Origin: CALMEC01 sp963777565
Lineage (GTDB): Bacteria; Actinomycetota; Thermoleophilia; Miltoncostaeales; Miltoncostaeaceae
Assembly (NCBI GenBank): GCA_963777565.1
Contig: CAVZQZ010000006.1
Span: 248,001 to 312,000 of the forward strand
Direction of reading: 5' to 3'
DNA: 64,000 nt
Numbering within the stretch: position 1 is the stretch's first letter; every line of letters starts with the position of its first letter. The position numbers and the translations under genes are program-made. Positions 9,233-18,155 of the stretch are shown piece after piece. Under the pieces are notes generated by a model. That model was given only the letters and a program-made list of their open reading frames with translations. It did no database searches and was not told where the DNA came from.

Positions 9233-9631
9233 GTGTCGGAGCTGGCCGTGTCCTCCGAGTGCCGCGGCGAGGTCGTCGTGGCCCGGCTCGCGGGGCACCT
9301 GGACATCTCCACGGTGCCGGCGCTTCGCAGCCGCCTCACGACGGCCGTGCGCGCGGAGACGCCGCTCGTGCTCGACCTCCGGGGACTGGAGCTCCTGGAC
9401 TCATCCGGACTCGGTGCGCTGATCGCGCTGCGAAACCGCGCCGTCGCCGCCGGGCTCAGGCTCGGGCTCGTCTCGGAGGACGGTCAGCTGCGCGACGTGT
9501 TGGTGATCGCGGGGCTCGACCGGGCGTTCGCGCATGCACCCGACGTGGACACCGCGTGCTGGCTGGTGAGGAGCGCGGACACGCCGGCCGACGGGGGACC
9601 GCCGGTGCACGCTCCGAGGTCCGGGGAATGA
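9233..9631 (+). CDS. STAS-domain anti-sigma factor antagonist
   Basis: A 132-residue protein whose core is a STAS domain (about residues 8-105): VVVARLAGHLDISTVPALR and LVLDLRGLELLDSSGLGAL. DSSGLG holds the conserved Ser that anti-sigma kinases phosphorylate in SpoIIAA/RsbV proteins. It should switch an anti-sigma factor on or off in the cytosol, but no kinase or sigma gene is nearby. A GTG at 9248 with GGAG six bases upstream is a good alternative start. Its stop overlaps the ATG of the ornithine carbamoyltransferase gene (ATGA), so the two are co-translated, which is an unusual pairing. Confidence 0.82.
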   Translation: MSELAVSSECRGEVVVARLAGHLDISTVPALRSRLTTAVRAETPLVLDLRGLELLDSSGLGALIALRNRAVAAGLRLGLVSEDGQLRDVLVIAGLDRAFAHAPDVDTACWLVRSADTPADGGPPVHAPRSGE

Positions 9632-10617
9632 CCAGCGGCGCGCGGGCAGCCGCCCAGACCCACTTGCGGTTCCCGCCGGTCGATCATCTGCTGCGCATCG
9701 GTGACCTGGACGAGCTTCAGCTGGCACGCCTGCTCGACCTCGCCGCGAAGTTCAGGGGCGATCCCGATCTCTTCGCCGGACGGTTGCAGGGCGAGTCGAT
9801 CACGTGCTACTTCGAGCGGCCGTCCACACGGGCGCGCGTCGCGTTCCAGGCAGCCGCTCATCGCCTCGGGATGCTCCCGATCATGCTTCGCCCGGAGGAC
9901 CTCCAGCAGAGCCGGGAAGAGCTGGTGGAGGACACCGCCCGGGTGCTGTCGCTGTACAGCCGCGCGATCGTCGCGCGCGTTGTGGGGCAGGAGACGCTCG
10001 AGCGCTTCGCCGACGCCGCCACCGTGCCGGTCGTCAACGCGCTCTCCGACGACCACGATCCCTGCCAGGCGCTGTCGGACCTCCTGACGATCCGCGACAT
10101 CGCCGGGGAGCTGCGTGGGGTCCGGCTGGCCTGCATCGGGGACGCGACCAACGTCACCCACTCGCTCATGGAGGCCGGCGCCCTCGCGGGGATGCACGTG
10201 GTCGTCGCGGCGCCGCCCCGCTACCAGCCGCTGCCGGAGGTCACCCGGGCAGCGTCGGAGGTCGCCCGGGGCAACGGCGGCTCGGTGGTCGTGACCGACG
10301 ACCCCCTCGAGGCGGCCGATGACGCGGACGTCGTCAGCACCGATGTGTGGGTGTCCATGGGTGACGAGTCGGAGGCACGGCGGCGGCGGCATGATCTCGC
10401 CGCGTACGTGGTCACCGCCAACCTGATGCGCCACGCGAGCCCGAACGCCGTGTTCATGCACTGCCTGCCCGCCCATCGAGGCGAAGAGGTCATGGCGGAC
10501 GTAATCGACGGCCCGCGGTCGATCGTCTTCCGGCAGGCGGCGAACCGCCTTCCGACGGAGCAGGCGCTCCTGTGGGCCCTGTGCACCGGCAACTGGCCGC
10601 GACCGGCCGGCGACTGA
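9628..10617 (+). CDS. argF: Ornithine carbamoyltransferase
   Basis: A 329-residue cytosolic enzyme that transfers carbamoyl from carbamoyl phosphate to ornithine, or runs in reverse in arginine breakdown. The carbamoyl-phosphate loop is FERPSTRAR (usually STRTR), DDHDPCQALSDLLT is the HPxQ-like motif with D in place of the usual H-P context, and MHCLPAHRGEEV is the HCLP ornithine-site motif. Length is normal for the family. The Ala in STRAR is a mild deviation. It overlaps the STAS gene by 4 nt and is followed 1 nt later by a degenerate carbamate kinase. No other arginine genes are near, so an anabolic or catabolic role cannot be decided. Confidence 0.88.
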   Translation: MTSGARAAAQTHLRFPPVDHLLRIGDLDELQLARLLDLAAKFRGDPDLFAGRLQGESITCYFERPSTRARVAFQAAAHRLGMLPIMLRPEDLQQSREELVEDTARVLSLYSRAIVARVVGQETLERFADAATVPVVNALSDDHDPCQALSDLLTIRDIAGELRGVRLACIGDATNVTHSLMEAGALAGMHVVVAAPPRYQPLPEVTRAASEVARGNGGSVVVTDDPLEAADDADVVSTDVWVSMGDESEARRRRHDLAAYVVTANLMRHASPNAVFMHCLPAHRGEEVMADVIDGPRSIVFRQAANRLPTEQALLWALCTGNWPRPAGD

Positions 10618-10618
10618 G

Positions 10619-11278
10619 ATGAGGATGGTGCTGTCCATCGGCGGGAGGGTCGTCGACGTCGATGGCGAAGGGCGCGCCGACCGTGGGCCGTTGAGCCGGG
10701 CGGAGACGACCGCGCGCGTGCTCGCCCCCCTGGTTCGCGATCACCAGGTGGTGGTCACCCACGTCGTCGGGAGCGATCGTTCGTTCGGAGCCACCCTGGC
10801 CGGTGCGTTGCGGGACGCGGCCCCCGGCCTCGTCACGACGAGCCTCAAGCCCTCGACGCTCGTCGACGTGTCGGCGCTGGTGAATGCCGGCCTGACGGTG
10901 ATCGCGTCGGCCGCGAACGAGTTGGCCGTGGTCGCGCTGGCGAACGCCATCGAGGCGGACGCCATGATGCTCCTCGCCGAGGTCGACGCCGTGTACCGCG
11001 ATTTCGGGACCCCGCACGCCACCCCCCTGCGTCGCCTCACGACGACCGACGCCAAGGCCCTGCTCGACCAGGGAACTGTGACCCCCCCGAGCATGGCGCC
11101 GCGGCTGGAGGCGGCGATGCGGTTCGCGGCAACCGGCGGCTTCGCAGTGATCGCGGCGCTCGGCGACGTCGAGGCCGCCCTGCATCGCCGGGCGGGAACC
11201 CGCGTCGTGCTGGCCGAGGGCGCGGGTCATGTACCGCCCGACCCGCGTCCTCGTCGGCCCTCCGGAGCTCCCGCTTAG
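10619..11278 (+). CDS. Degenerate, shortened carbamate kinase-like protein
   Basis: A 219-residue protein against about 310 for carbamate kinases. The C-terminal half still aligns: ADAMMLLAEVDAVYRDFGTP, then PPSMAPRLEAAMRFAATGG. The active-site elements are missing. The N-terminal GGNA is GGRV, the SHGNGPQVG loop is THVVGSDRSFGA, GGGGIPV is replaced by ASAANE, the VIDKD motif with the catalytic Lys is gone, and the central lobe is absent. It is unlikely to phosphorylate ADP from carbamoyl phosphate. Position directly after argF suggests a former OTC/carbamate kinase pair, or a protein reused as a regulatory subunit. Its end overlaps the convergent DUF4389 gene by 4 nt. Confidence 0.65.
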   Translation: MRMVLSIGGRVVDVDGEGRADRGPLSRAETTARVLAPLVRDHQVVVTHVVGSDRSFGATLAGALRDAAPGLVTTSLKPSTLVDVSALVNAGLTVIASAANELAVVALANAIEADAMMLLAEVDAVYRDFGTPHATPLRRLTTTDAKALLDQGTVTPPSMAPRLEAAMRFAATGGFAVIAALGDVEAALHRRAGTRVVLAEGAGHVPPDPRPRRPSGAPA

Positions 11279-12777
11279 CTGGCGACCGGCGGACCGGCGC
11301 CGTCGGCGGCGGACGCCGTCGACACGGGCTCCGCCTCGCCCATGTCGAGACGAAACGGCGGGTACTCGTCCCGCATGAGACCCGCATAGACGATCACGCG
11401 GAACACCCAGCGGTCGAGCCCGACGACGAGGTCGAACAGCCCGCGCGGGAACCGCCCGGCGAAGAGCAGGGCGATCGCGCCGATCAGGACCAGCACGCCG
11501 ATGAGCCCCGGCCATCCCTCCCACCAGTCCCCGGCGCGCCAGAACCCGAGCACGCCGGGCGCGCCCGTCGCCCAGCCCCCGAGCACCGCGACGATGATGT
11601 ACTGCGGGATCGCCAGCAGCCACCACTTGACGAGCACGAGCCCGCGTGAGAGCTGCTCGGGATAGTCGACCTGAAGGCGGGCGGGGTAGTCGGCGACGTC
11701 CTCCAGCGTGAAGGGCGGGTAGCGATCGGTGCCCAGCGCGGAGTAGCCGTAGAACGCCACCCGCCAGGTCCATCGCGCCACGCCGACGTTGAAGTCGAAG
11801 ATGCCACGCGGGTAGCGCCCCGTGAACAGGATGGCGAAGAAGGCGACGACCGTGAGCACAAAGAACGCGATCCACAGGAACACGAGCACGATCCAGTGCG
11901 GGATCGTAAGCAGCCATTTGAACAGCCATAGCCAGCGACTGACGTCCGGGTCGAGGTGCCCCTCGAGGCGCACCGGCCCGCCGGCGAACGTCCCCGGCGC
12001 CGCGCCTTCGGCGGCCGGTGCGACGAGCCCCTGTACGGAATCCGAACCCGCGGCGGCGGGCGGTGGTGTCTCGCGTCGCCCGCGGGCCCCAAAGACGATC
12101 ATCACGATCCCGCCCGCCAGGATCAGGAGACCGCCCGCCAGGAGTCCGCCGCCGATCCAGGCGAGGTAACTGATCCGCGCACCGACGTTGCCGTCGAACC
12201 GCACGCCGGGCGACGCGTCCGCGTTCATGACGACCACCGACCATGTTCCGGAACGCACATCCCATCGGACGGTCTGGGTGCCGGTGCCACTCGACTGCGC
12301 GGACCAGAACGTCTGGCTCGCGGGCTCGGCCGGCGCCCGCACGCCGGCGGTGCGGGTGGATTCGACCTCGAAGGGGTCGAAGTCGACGTTCACGATCGTT
12401 TCGTGGGCGACTCCGCGAAGGTAGGCATCGACGTCGGAGGCCCGGCCGATGCCGACGAAGATCGCGCCGGCCGCTCCACTGGGCGTCACGCGGAGGCGGA
12501 TCGTGGCGAAGTCGCCGTCGGCGATGTCAACCGGGGCGCCGCCGACGATCGAGAGGTCCTCGCTGCGAAGCGCACGGGTCGCCGTGGAGTACGTCTCCGT
12601 GCGCGTCGTGAAGAACCCCTCGTCATCGCGCAGGGTCTGGTTCGCGAAGAGGATCGCCCCGCCCGCCGCCGCCAGCGCCAGCCCGATCAGCGCGATGATC
12701 GAGCCGAACACGATCAGCAGGATCCGGCCGACGCTCATCCCGTCTCGTGGCGGTGCCACCGGTGCCCCACTTGTCAT
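11275..12777 (-). CDS. Membrane protein with two DUF4389 domains
   Basis: A 500-residue protein. A membrane segment near the start (about residues 15-45) leads to an extracytoplasmic beta-rich region of about 170 residues, then a second membrane segment with GGGLLAGGLLILAGGIVMIV. Two repeats of a DUF4389 unit follow, each with helices and an LFTGRYPRGIFDFNVGVARW-type motif (second copy LFAGRFPRGLFDLVVGLDRW). DUF4389 proteins are integral membrane proteins of unknown function common in Actinobacteria. The ATG at 12777 has GGAGG eight bases upstream. No neighbour explains its role. Confidence 0.8.
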   Translation of the reverse strand: MTSGAPVAPPRDGMSVGRILLIVFGSIIALIGLALAAAGGAILFANQTLRDDEGFFTTRTETYSTATRALRSEDLSIVGGAPVDIADGDFATIRLRVTPSGAAGAIFVGIGRASDVDAYLRGVAHETIVNVDFDPFEVESTRTAGVRAPAEPASQTFWSAQSSGTGTQTVRWDVRSGTWSVVVMNADASPGVRFDGNVGARISYLAWIGGGLLAGGLLILAGGIVMIVFGARGRRETPPPAAAGSDSVQGLVAPAAEGAAPGTFAGGPVRLEGHLDPDVSRWLWLFKWLLTIPHWIVLVFLWIAFFVLTVVAFFAILFTGRYPRGIFDFNVGVARWTWRVAFYGYSALGTDRYPPFTLEDVADYPARLQVDYPEQLSRGLVLVKWWLLAIPQYIIVAVLGGWATGAPGVLGFWRAGDWWEGWPGLIGVLVLIGAIALLFAGRFPRGLFDLVVGLDRWVFRVIVYAGLMRDEYPPFRLDMGEAEPVSTASAADGAGPPVAS

Positions 12778-13070
12778 CTCATGGCCTCCCTTGCCGTTCC
12801 GGGCGGCCGATCGTGCGTGCGCCGGGACGGCGTGATCATCGAGGGCGGCGGCGGCGCGGCGCATCCGCCCGTACGCGGTGCGTCCTGCGGACATTCCACG
12901 ATGCCGGTCGCGGGCCAGTCGGACGTCCCCGTTCCGCGCAAAGGCCGACGGCGCGCGGACCCTGCGGGGCAATGCGCCTGCCGGTGCACCGCAGCGACCG
13001 AACGGGCCGCGCCGCGCTCACGGCCGGGCGACGGCATACCATCCACCTGCGATCGACCCAGGAGAACCGC

Positions 13071-13748
13071 ATGACCGGGGACTCGCGACCGCCGCTTGTG
13101 CTCGACCACGTCCGCAGGGCGCTGCCCGCCCCGGTCACCGTGCCCCGGCGGGTCCGCATCCACGAGACCGGCGAGATGTTCCGCTCTCCGGGTGGAGGCG
13201 CCATGACGTTCGACGCCGTAAGCGAGTTCGATGTGCACGCGGTGGGGTTCTCGTGGCGCGCACGATTCCCGATCGCGCCCCTGCTCGCGATGCGCGTTCA
13301 CGACGGATATGCCGACGGCGCGGGATGGATGCGAGGCAGCATCCTTGGTGTTCCCTTCATGCGCAAGGGCGGCCCGTCGATCGCGGCCGCGGCCGCGATG
13401 CGCTACCTCGCCGAGCTGCCATGGGTGCCGCACGCGATGATGGCCAACTCCGAGCTCGAATGGCGCGAGACCGGACCGCGGACGGTCGAGGCCGCCACGC
13501 CGGTCGCGGGGGCGCGGGTGGCCGTGGACCTGACGTTCGACGACGACGGCGACATCGTGCGGGCCGGCGCGGACGCGCGGCCCCGCGACGGCGACGTCCC
13601 CCGCCCGTGGGGCGGCGAGTTCCGGGACTACGTCGCGATGGGCGGCGTGCGGATCCCGGCGCGGGGGGAGGTTTACTGGGACCTGCCCGACGGGCGGTTC
13701 ACGTACTGGCGTGCGAGTGTGACGAGCCTGGAGCTGATGGACGAATGA
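13071..13748 (+). CDS. DUF6544-family protein of unknown function
   Basis: A 225-residue protein resembling the DUF6544/DUF6920 family: GEMFRSPGG..MTFDAVSEFD, then FPIAPLLAMRVHDGYADGAGWM, RYLAELPWVPHAM and EVYWDLPDGRFTYWRA. There is no signal peptide or membrane helix. The ATG at 13071 follows GGAG seven bases upstream. Its stop overlaps the phosphoketolase start (ATGA at 13745-13748), so it belongs to the same transcript. A role in sugar or acetyl-phosphate metabolism would be a guess from position only. Confidence 0.7.
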   Translation: MTGDSRPPLVLDHVRRALPAPVTVPRRVRIHETGEMFRSPGGGAMTFDAVSEFDVHAVGFSWRARFPIAPLLAMRVHDGYADGAGWMRGSILGVPFMRKGGPSIAAAAAMRYLAELPWVPHAMMANSELEWRETGPRTVEAATPVAGARVAVDLTFDDDGDIVRAGADARPRDGDVPRPWGGEFRDYVAMGGVRIPARGEVYWDLPDGRFTYWRASVTSLELMDE

Positions 13749-16135
13749 GCGGTTCTCGTACGCCGGACGCGGTGGGACCCCTCACCGACGCGGAACTCGC
13801 CCTGATCGACGGGTACTGGCGGGCCGCCAACTACCTGTCGGTCGGGCAGATCTACCTGCGCGACAACCCCCTGCTGCGCGAGCCGCTCAGTCTCGAGCAC
13901 ATCAAGCCGCGCCTGCTGGGGCACTGGGGGACGACCCCCGGCCTGAACCTCGTCTACGCCCATCTCAACCGGGTGATCCGGGCCAGGGACCTGAACATGA
14001 TCTACGTGGCCGGGCCGGGCCACGGCGGCCCTGGGATCGTCGCGAACATCTACCTGGAGGGGACGTACAGCGAGGTCTACACCAACGTCTCCGCCGACCT
14101 CGACGGGATGCGCCGTCTGTTCAAGCAGTTCTCGTTCCCGGGCGGCATCCCCAGCCACGTCGCTCCGGAGACACCGGGATCGATCCACGAGGGCGGGGAG
14201 CTCGGCTACGCTCTGTCGCACGCGTACGGCGCGGCGTTCGACAACCCGGACCTCGTCGTGGCCTGCGTGATCGGCGACGGCGAGGCCGAGACCGGCCCGC
14301 TCGCGACGTCGTGGCACTCCAACAAGTTCCTGAACCCGGCCACGGACGGCGCGGTGCTGCCGATCCTGCACCTCAACGGGTACAAGATCGCGAACCCGAC
14401 CGTGCTCGCACGCATCGGACGCGGCGAGCTCGACAGCCTGCTGACCGGGTACGGGTACCGCACGCTGGTGGTCGAAGGCTCGCACCCGGCCGACGTCCAC
14501 CAGCAGATGGCCCGCGTGCTCGACGAGGCCCTCGACGAGATCGCCGACATCCAGCGCCAGGCGCGGATGCCCGGCGTACGATCACAGCGCCCCATCTGGC
14601 CGGTGATCGTCCTTCGGACGCCGAAGGGGTGGACCGGCCCCGCGGTGGTCGACGGGCACGCGACGGAGGGCTCGTGGCGCTCCCATCAGGTCCCGCTCGC
14701 CGATCTGGCGAACCGCCCCGATCACGTGCGCCAGCTCGAGGCCTGGATGCACAGCTATCGCCCCGACGAGCTGTTCGACGACGACGGCGGCCTGCGCGCC
14801 GAGCTGCGGGCGCTCGCACCGGCGGGCACGCGGCGGATGGGGGCCAACCCGCACGCGAACGGCGGTCTGCTGCTGCGCGATCTCCGGATGCCGGACTTCC
14901 GCGACTACGCCGTTCCCGTTGAGCATCCCGGCACCACGACCGCCGAGGCGACGCACATCGCCGGAGAATTCCTCCGCGACGTGATGCGCCTGAACGACGA
15001 CCGGCGCAACTTCCGCGTCTTCGGGCCGGACGAGACCGCCTCGAACCGGCTCTCGGCGATCTTCGAAGCGACCGACCGGAGCTGGATGGGCGAGCTCCTG
15101 CCGGACGACGACCACCTGTCGCCCGACGGGCGGGTCATGGAGATCCTGAGCGAGCACACGTGCCAGGGCTGGCTCGAGGGGTACCTGCTGACGGGGCGCC
15201 ACGGCCTGTTCAACACCTACGAGGCGTTCGTGCACATCGTCGACTCGATGTTCAACCAGCACGCCAAGTGGCTCAAGACGACGGCGCACGAGATTCCCTG
15301 GCGGGCGCCCATCGCCTCGCTCAACTACCTGCTGTCCTCGCACGTCTGGCGTCAGGACCACAACGGCTTCTCCCACCAGGACCCGGGGTTCATCGACCAC
15401 GTCGTCAACAAGAAGGCCGGCGTCGTGCGCGTCTATCTCCCCCCGGACGCCAACACGCTCCTCTCGGTGACCGACCACTGCCTCCGAAGCCGCAACTACG
15501 TCAACGTCATCGTCGCGGGCAAGCAGCTCGAGCTGCAGTACCTCGACATGGACGCCGCGATCGCCCACACGACCGCGGGCGTGGGGATCTGGGCGTGGGC
15601 CAGCAACGACGAGGGCTCCGAGCCGGACGTGGTGATGGCCTGCTGCGGCGACATCCCCACCCTCGAGACCCTCGCGGCGGTCGACTTCCTGCGCCAGCGA
15701 CTGCCGGACCTGCGCGTGCGGGTCGTCAACGTCGTCGACCTCATGGCGCTCCAGCCCGAGGAGGAGCACCCGCACGGGCTCACCGACCGACAGTTCGACA
15801 CCATCTTCACCGAGGACCGGCCGATCATCTTCGCGTTTCACGGATACCCCTGGCTGATCCATCGGTTGACCTACCGCAGAACCAACCACGACAACCTCCA
15901 CGTCCGCGGCTACAAGGAGGAGGGCACCACGACGACGCCGTTCGACATGGCCGTCCGCAACGACCTCGACCGGTACCACCTCGCGATCGACGCGATCGAC
16001 CGCGTGCCTGGCCTCGCCGTCCGCGCGGCGTACGTCGTCCAGGAGGCGCACGACCTCCTGACCGCCCACCGCGAGTACGTCCGCGAGTACGGCGACGACC
16101 CGGCCGAGATCAAGGACTGGCGCTGGCCCGCGTGA
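13745..16135 (+). CDS. xfp: Phosphoketolase (xylulose 5-P/fructose 6-P)
   Basis: A 796-residue thiamine-diphosphate enzyme that splits xylulose 5-phosphate or fructose 6-phosphate with phosphate, giving acetyl phosphate plus a triose or tetrose phosphate. Family signatures present are GPGHGGPGIVANIYLEGTYS, the TPP/Mg site GDGEAETGPLATSWHSNKF, LHLNGYKIANPTVL, and SLNYLLSSHVWRQDHNGFSH. Full length for the family. It follows the DUF6544 gene with a 4-nt overlap and precedes acetate kinase by 25 nt. Together they form a bypass that yields ATP and acetate from sugar phosphates. Confidence 0.96.
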   Translation: MSGSRTPDAVGPLTDAELALIDGYWRAANYLSVGQIYLRDNPLLREPLSLEHIKPRLLGHWGTTPGLNLVYAHLNRVIRARDLNMIYVAGPGHGGPGIVANIYLEGTYSEVYTNVSADLDGMRRLFKQFSFPGGIPSHVAPETPGSIHEGGELGYALSHAYGAAFDNPDLVVACVIGDGEAETGPLATSWHSNKFLNPATDGAVLPILHLNGYKIANPTVLARIGRGELDSLLTGYGYRTLVVEGSHPADVHQQMARVLDEALDEIADIQRQARMPGVRSQRPIWPVIVLRTPKGWTGPAVVDGHATEGSWRSHQVPLADLANRPDHVRQLEAWMHSYRPDELFDDDGGLRAELRALAPAGTRRMGANPHANGGLLLRDLRMPDFRDYAVPVEHPGTTTAEATHIAGEFLRDVMRLNDDRRNFRVFGPDETASNRLSAIFEATDRSWMGELLPDDDHLSPDGRVMEILSEHTCQGWLEGYLLTGRHGLFNTYEAFVHIVDSMFNQHAKWLKTTAHEIPWRAPIASLNYLLSSHVWRQDHNGFSHQDPGFIDHVVNKKAGVVRVYLPPDANTLLSVTDHCLRSRNYVNVIVAGKQLELQYLDMDAAIAHTTAGVGIWAWASNDEGSEPDVVMACCGDIPTLETLAAVDFLRQRLPDLRVRVVNVVDLMALQPEEEHPHGLTDRQFDTIFTEDRPIIFAFHGYPWLIHRLTYRRTNHDNLHVRGYKEEGTTTTPFDMAVRNDLDRYHLAIDAIDRVPGLAVRAAYVVQEAHDLLTAHREYVREYGDDPAEIKDWRWPA

Positions 16136-16160
16136 CGGTGACCCGGCCCGCCCGCCGCAG

Positions 16161-17315
16161 GTGAGCATCCTCTGCGTCAACGCCGGTTCGTCCTCGCTCA
16201 AGATCGCAATTCGGGTCGCGGGCGCCGACACCCCGCTGGCCGGCGGCGCGGTGGAGTCGATCGGCCGGGACGACGCCCGGCTGTGGCTCCGCGGCGCCGA
16301 CGGCACCCTCGCCCTCGACGAGCGATATGCTGTCGAGGACCACGCCCGGGCGACGGCGCTCGCGCTGGACGGGCTCGAGCGCATCGGCGCGCCGGCGCCC
16401 GACGCGGTGGGACATCGCCTTGTCCACGGGGGGCGACGGTTCGTCGACGCCACGCGCATCGACGGGAACGTCCTGGCCGAGCTCCGCACGCTCGTCGGCC
16501 TCGCCCCGCTCCACCTCCCGCCGCAGATCGACGCGATCGAGGCGGTCGCAGCGCGAACGCCCCTCCTCCCCCAGGTCGCGTGCTTCGACACGGCCTTCCA
16601 CCGTCGGATGCCCGAGATCGCGCAGCGTTTCCCGTTGCCCGAATGGGCCTGGGAGAGCGGTATCTGCCGGTACGGCTTCCACGGGCTGTCCTTCGAGCAT
16701 GTCGTCGACGTCCTCGGCGGCGCGCGCGGCCGGGTGGTGATCGCCCATCTCGGCAACGGGGCGAGCCTGGCCGCCGTGCGCGACGGCGCCCCGCTCGACA
16801 CGACGATGGCGTTCACCCCGGCCGCCGGGATCATGATGGGCACCCGGCCGGGGGACCTCGACCCCGGCGTGCTCGTCCACCTGGCGCGCCACCGGGGGAT
16901 GGGGCCCGCCGAGATCGATCGGCTGATCAACCTGGAGTCGGGGCTCGTCGGGGTCTCGGGAACGACGTCCGACATGCGCAGCCTCGTGGAGGCACGGGCC
17001 AGCGATCCCCGCGCGGCCCTCGCCGTCGACATGTTCTGCCATTCCGCCCGCAAGGCGGTCGGAGCCCTCGCTGCGGTCCTCGGCGGCCTCGATCAGCTCG
17101 TGTTCACCGGGGGCATCGGCGAGCGGGCCGGGGTGATCCGGGATGAGATCTGCCACGGTCTGGAGCACCTCGGGATCAGCCTCGACGACGACGCGAACGC
17201 GGCGGACGCCGCGACGGTGAGCCGCGCCGACTCGCCCTGCGTCGTGCGGGTGATCCCCGCCGGCGAGGACGTGGTGATTGCCCGCCAGACCGCGGCGGCC
17301 GCCGGCCTGGCCTGA
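16161..17315 (+). CDS. ackA: Acetate kinase
   Basis: A 384-residue ASKHA-fold kinase that converts acetyl phosphate plus ADP to acetate plus ATP. Motifs are LCVNAGSSSLKI (phosphate 1), GHRLVHGG, FDTAFHRRMPE, YGFHGLS, AHLGNGAS (phosphate 2), DTTMAFTPAAGIMMGTRPGD and FTGGIGERA. It is slightly shorter than the usual ~400 residues. The start is GTG at 16161. It is the downstream partner of phosphoketolase, consuming the acetyl phosphate that enzyme makes. Confidence 0.95.
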   Translation: MSILCVNAGSSSLKIAIRVAGADTPLAGGAVESIGRDDARLWLRGADGTLALDERYAVEDHARATALALDGLERIGAPAPDAVGHRLVHGGRRFVDATRIDGNVLAELRTLVGLAPLHLPPQIDAIEAVAARTPLLPQVACFDTAFHRRMPEIAQRFPLPEWAWESGICRYGFHGLSFEHVVDVLGGARGRVVIAHLGNGASLAAVRDGAPLDTTMAFTPAAGIMMGTRPGDLDPGVLVHLARHRGMGPAEIDRLINLESGLVGVSGTTSDMRSLVEARASDPRAALAVDMFCHSARKAVGALAAVLGGLDQLVFTGGIGERAGVIRDEICHGLEHLGISLDDDANAADAATVSRADSPCVVRVIPAGEDVVIARQTAAAAGLA

Positions 17316-17322
17316 GCGGGCG

Positions 17323-17351
17323 GCGCGGTCAGACCGAACGCCGCACCGCGC
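17323..17351. terminator. Possible bidirectional terminator hairpin
   Basis: GCGCGGT (17323-17329) can pair with ACCGCGC (17345-17351) around a 15-nt loop. It sits between the convergent ackA and haem-binding genes. There is no T run, so the call rests on position and the 7-bp stem. Confidence 0.3.
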
Positions 17352-17879
17352 CTACGGGGTCGCGACCGATTGCAGCGACGCCGTCAGCCCCTTGATCAGC
17401 TCCTCCCGCTCCGTCTGGGAGAGCGCCGCGCCGCGGTGGATGAGCCGGTACTGGAGCGGCGGCATATCGCCCCCGCGGACGACCTCGGCGATCTCACCGA
17501 GGTCGACCTTGGTGTGGCCGAGCTCGGACAGGTTCATCGTGCTGCGACCCTCGTCGACGTCGCGCTGCACGAGCCACGAGGCAGGCGCGACGTTCGTGTA
17601 CCAGGGCCATTTGGTGAGGTTGGAGTGGCAGTCGCCGCATGCTGTGTTGAAGAGCTGCACGGTGCGGGCGCTGTCCCACGACGGGGATGTGAGCACGGGC
17701 GGGTTGGTGTGATCGCGACCGTACGGGATGGCCTGGATCAGGACGAGGAGCGCGACGAGGCCGATCGCCGTCCAGCCCAGCAGCCGCTTCCACCCCTGCC
17801 GCCGGATCCATCCAGGAGGACGATCCGCGTCGCCGGCCGAGTCCGCCCCGTCACCCGCGGGCTCCCCGGGAGTCGTCAC
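17352..17879 (-). CDS. Membrane-anchored haem-binding (c-type) domain protein
   Basis: A 175-residue protein. A cytosolic stretch of about 40 residues is followed by one membrane helix (WTAIGLVALLVLIQAIPYG). The outer domain has ACGDCHSNLTKWPWYTNVAP, i.e. a CxxCH haem c site in the context of the haem-binding domain family (PF14376 type), and then WLVQRDVDEGRSTMNLSE. It should carry one covalent haem outside the membrane. The GTG start at 17879 has GGAG six bases upstream. It is the last gene of a same-direction group with the DUF1918 gene, a small ABM-like gene and a P-type ATPase. Confidence 0.82.
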   Translation of the reverse strand: MTTPGEPAGDGADSAGDADRPPGWIRRQGWKRLLGWTAIGLVALLVLIQAIPYGRDHTNPPVLTSPSWDSARTVQLFNTACGDCHSNLTKWPWYTNVAPASWLVQRDVDEGRSTMNLSELGHTKVDLGEIAEVVRGGDMPPLQYRLIHRGAALSQTEREELIKGLTASLQSVATP

Positions 17880-17890
17880 CTCGCGCTCCG

Positions 17891-18133
17891 TCAGCGCCCG
17901 GCGCCGGACCCGCGGCGCTGCCGGCGCGCGGGACGCTCGGCCGGGTGCTCGAGGTGCTCGACCGAGGCGTCCGACCCGGGGAACAGCAGACTCTCGTGGC
18001 CGTCGTCGCTCCACCGGACGCGGAACGGCGGCCCGCCGTCCTCCCCCAGGACCTCGATGACCTCCGCGTCGCGCGGCGCCTCGCCCTGGTGGTGGCCTCG
18101 GATCACCAGCCGATCCCCGACCGTTGCCTTCAT
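17891..18133 (-). CDS. DUF1918 small protein
   Basis: An 80-residue protein beginning MKATVGDRLVIRGHHQGE, with PPFRVRWSDDGHESLLFPG in the middle. These are the marks of DUF1918, a small SH3-like domain common in Actinobacteria with no assigned function. A strong GAGGAGG lies five bases before the ATG at 18133. It is eleven nt upstream of the haem-protein gene, so the two are likely co-transcribed. Confidence 0.85.
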   Translation of the reverse strand: MKATVGDRLVIRGHHQGEAPRDAEVIEVLGEDGGPPFRVRWSDDGHESLLFPGSDASVEHLEHPAERPARRQRRGSGAGR

Positions 18134-18155
18134 CACGCCCTCCTCACGTTCGCCG

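Noticed and set aside
14582..17053. An 823-codon frame antisense to phosphoketolase and acetate kinase
   Set aside because: Shadow of two well-conserved enzymes; no recognisable domain.
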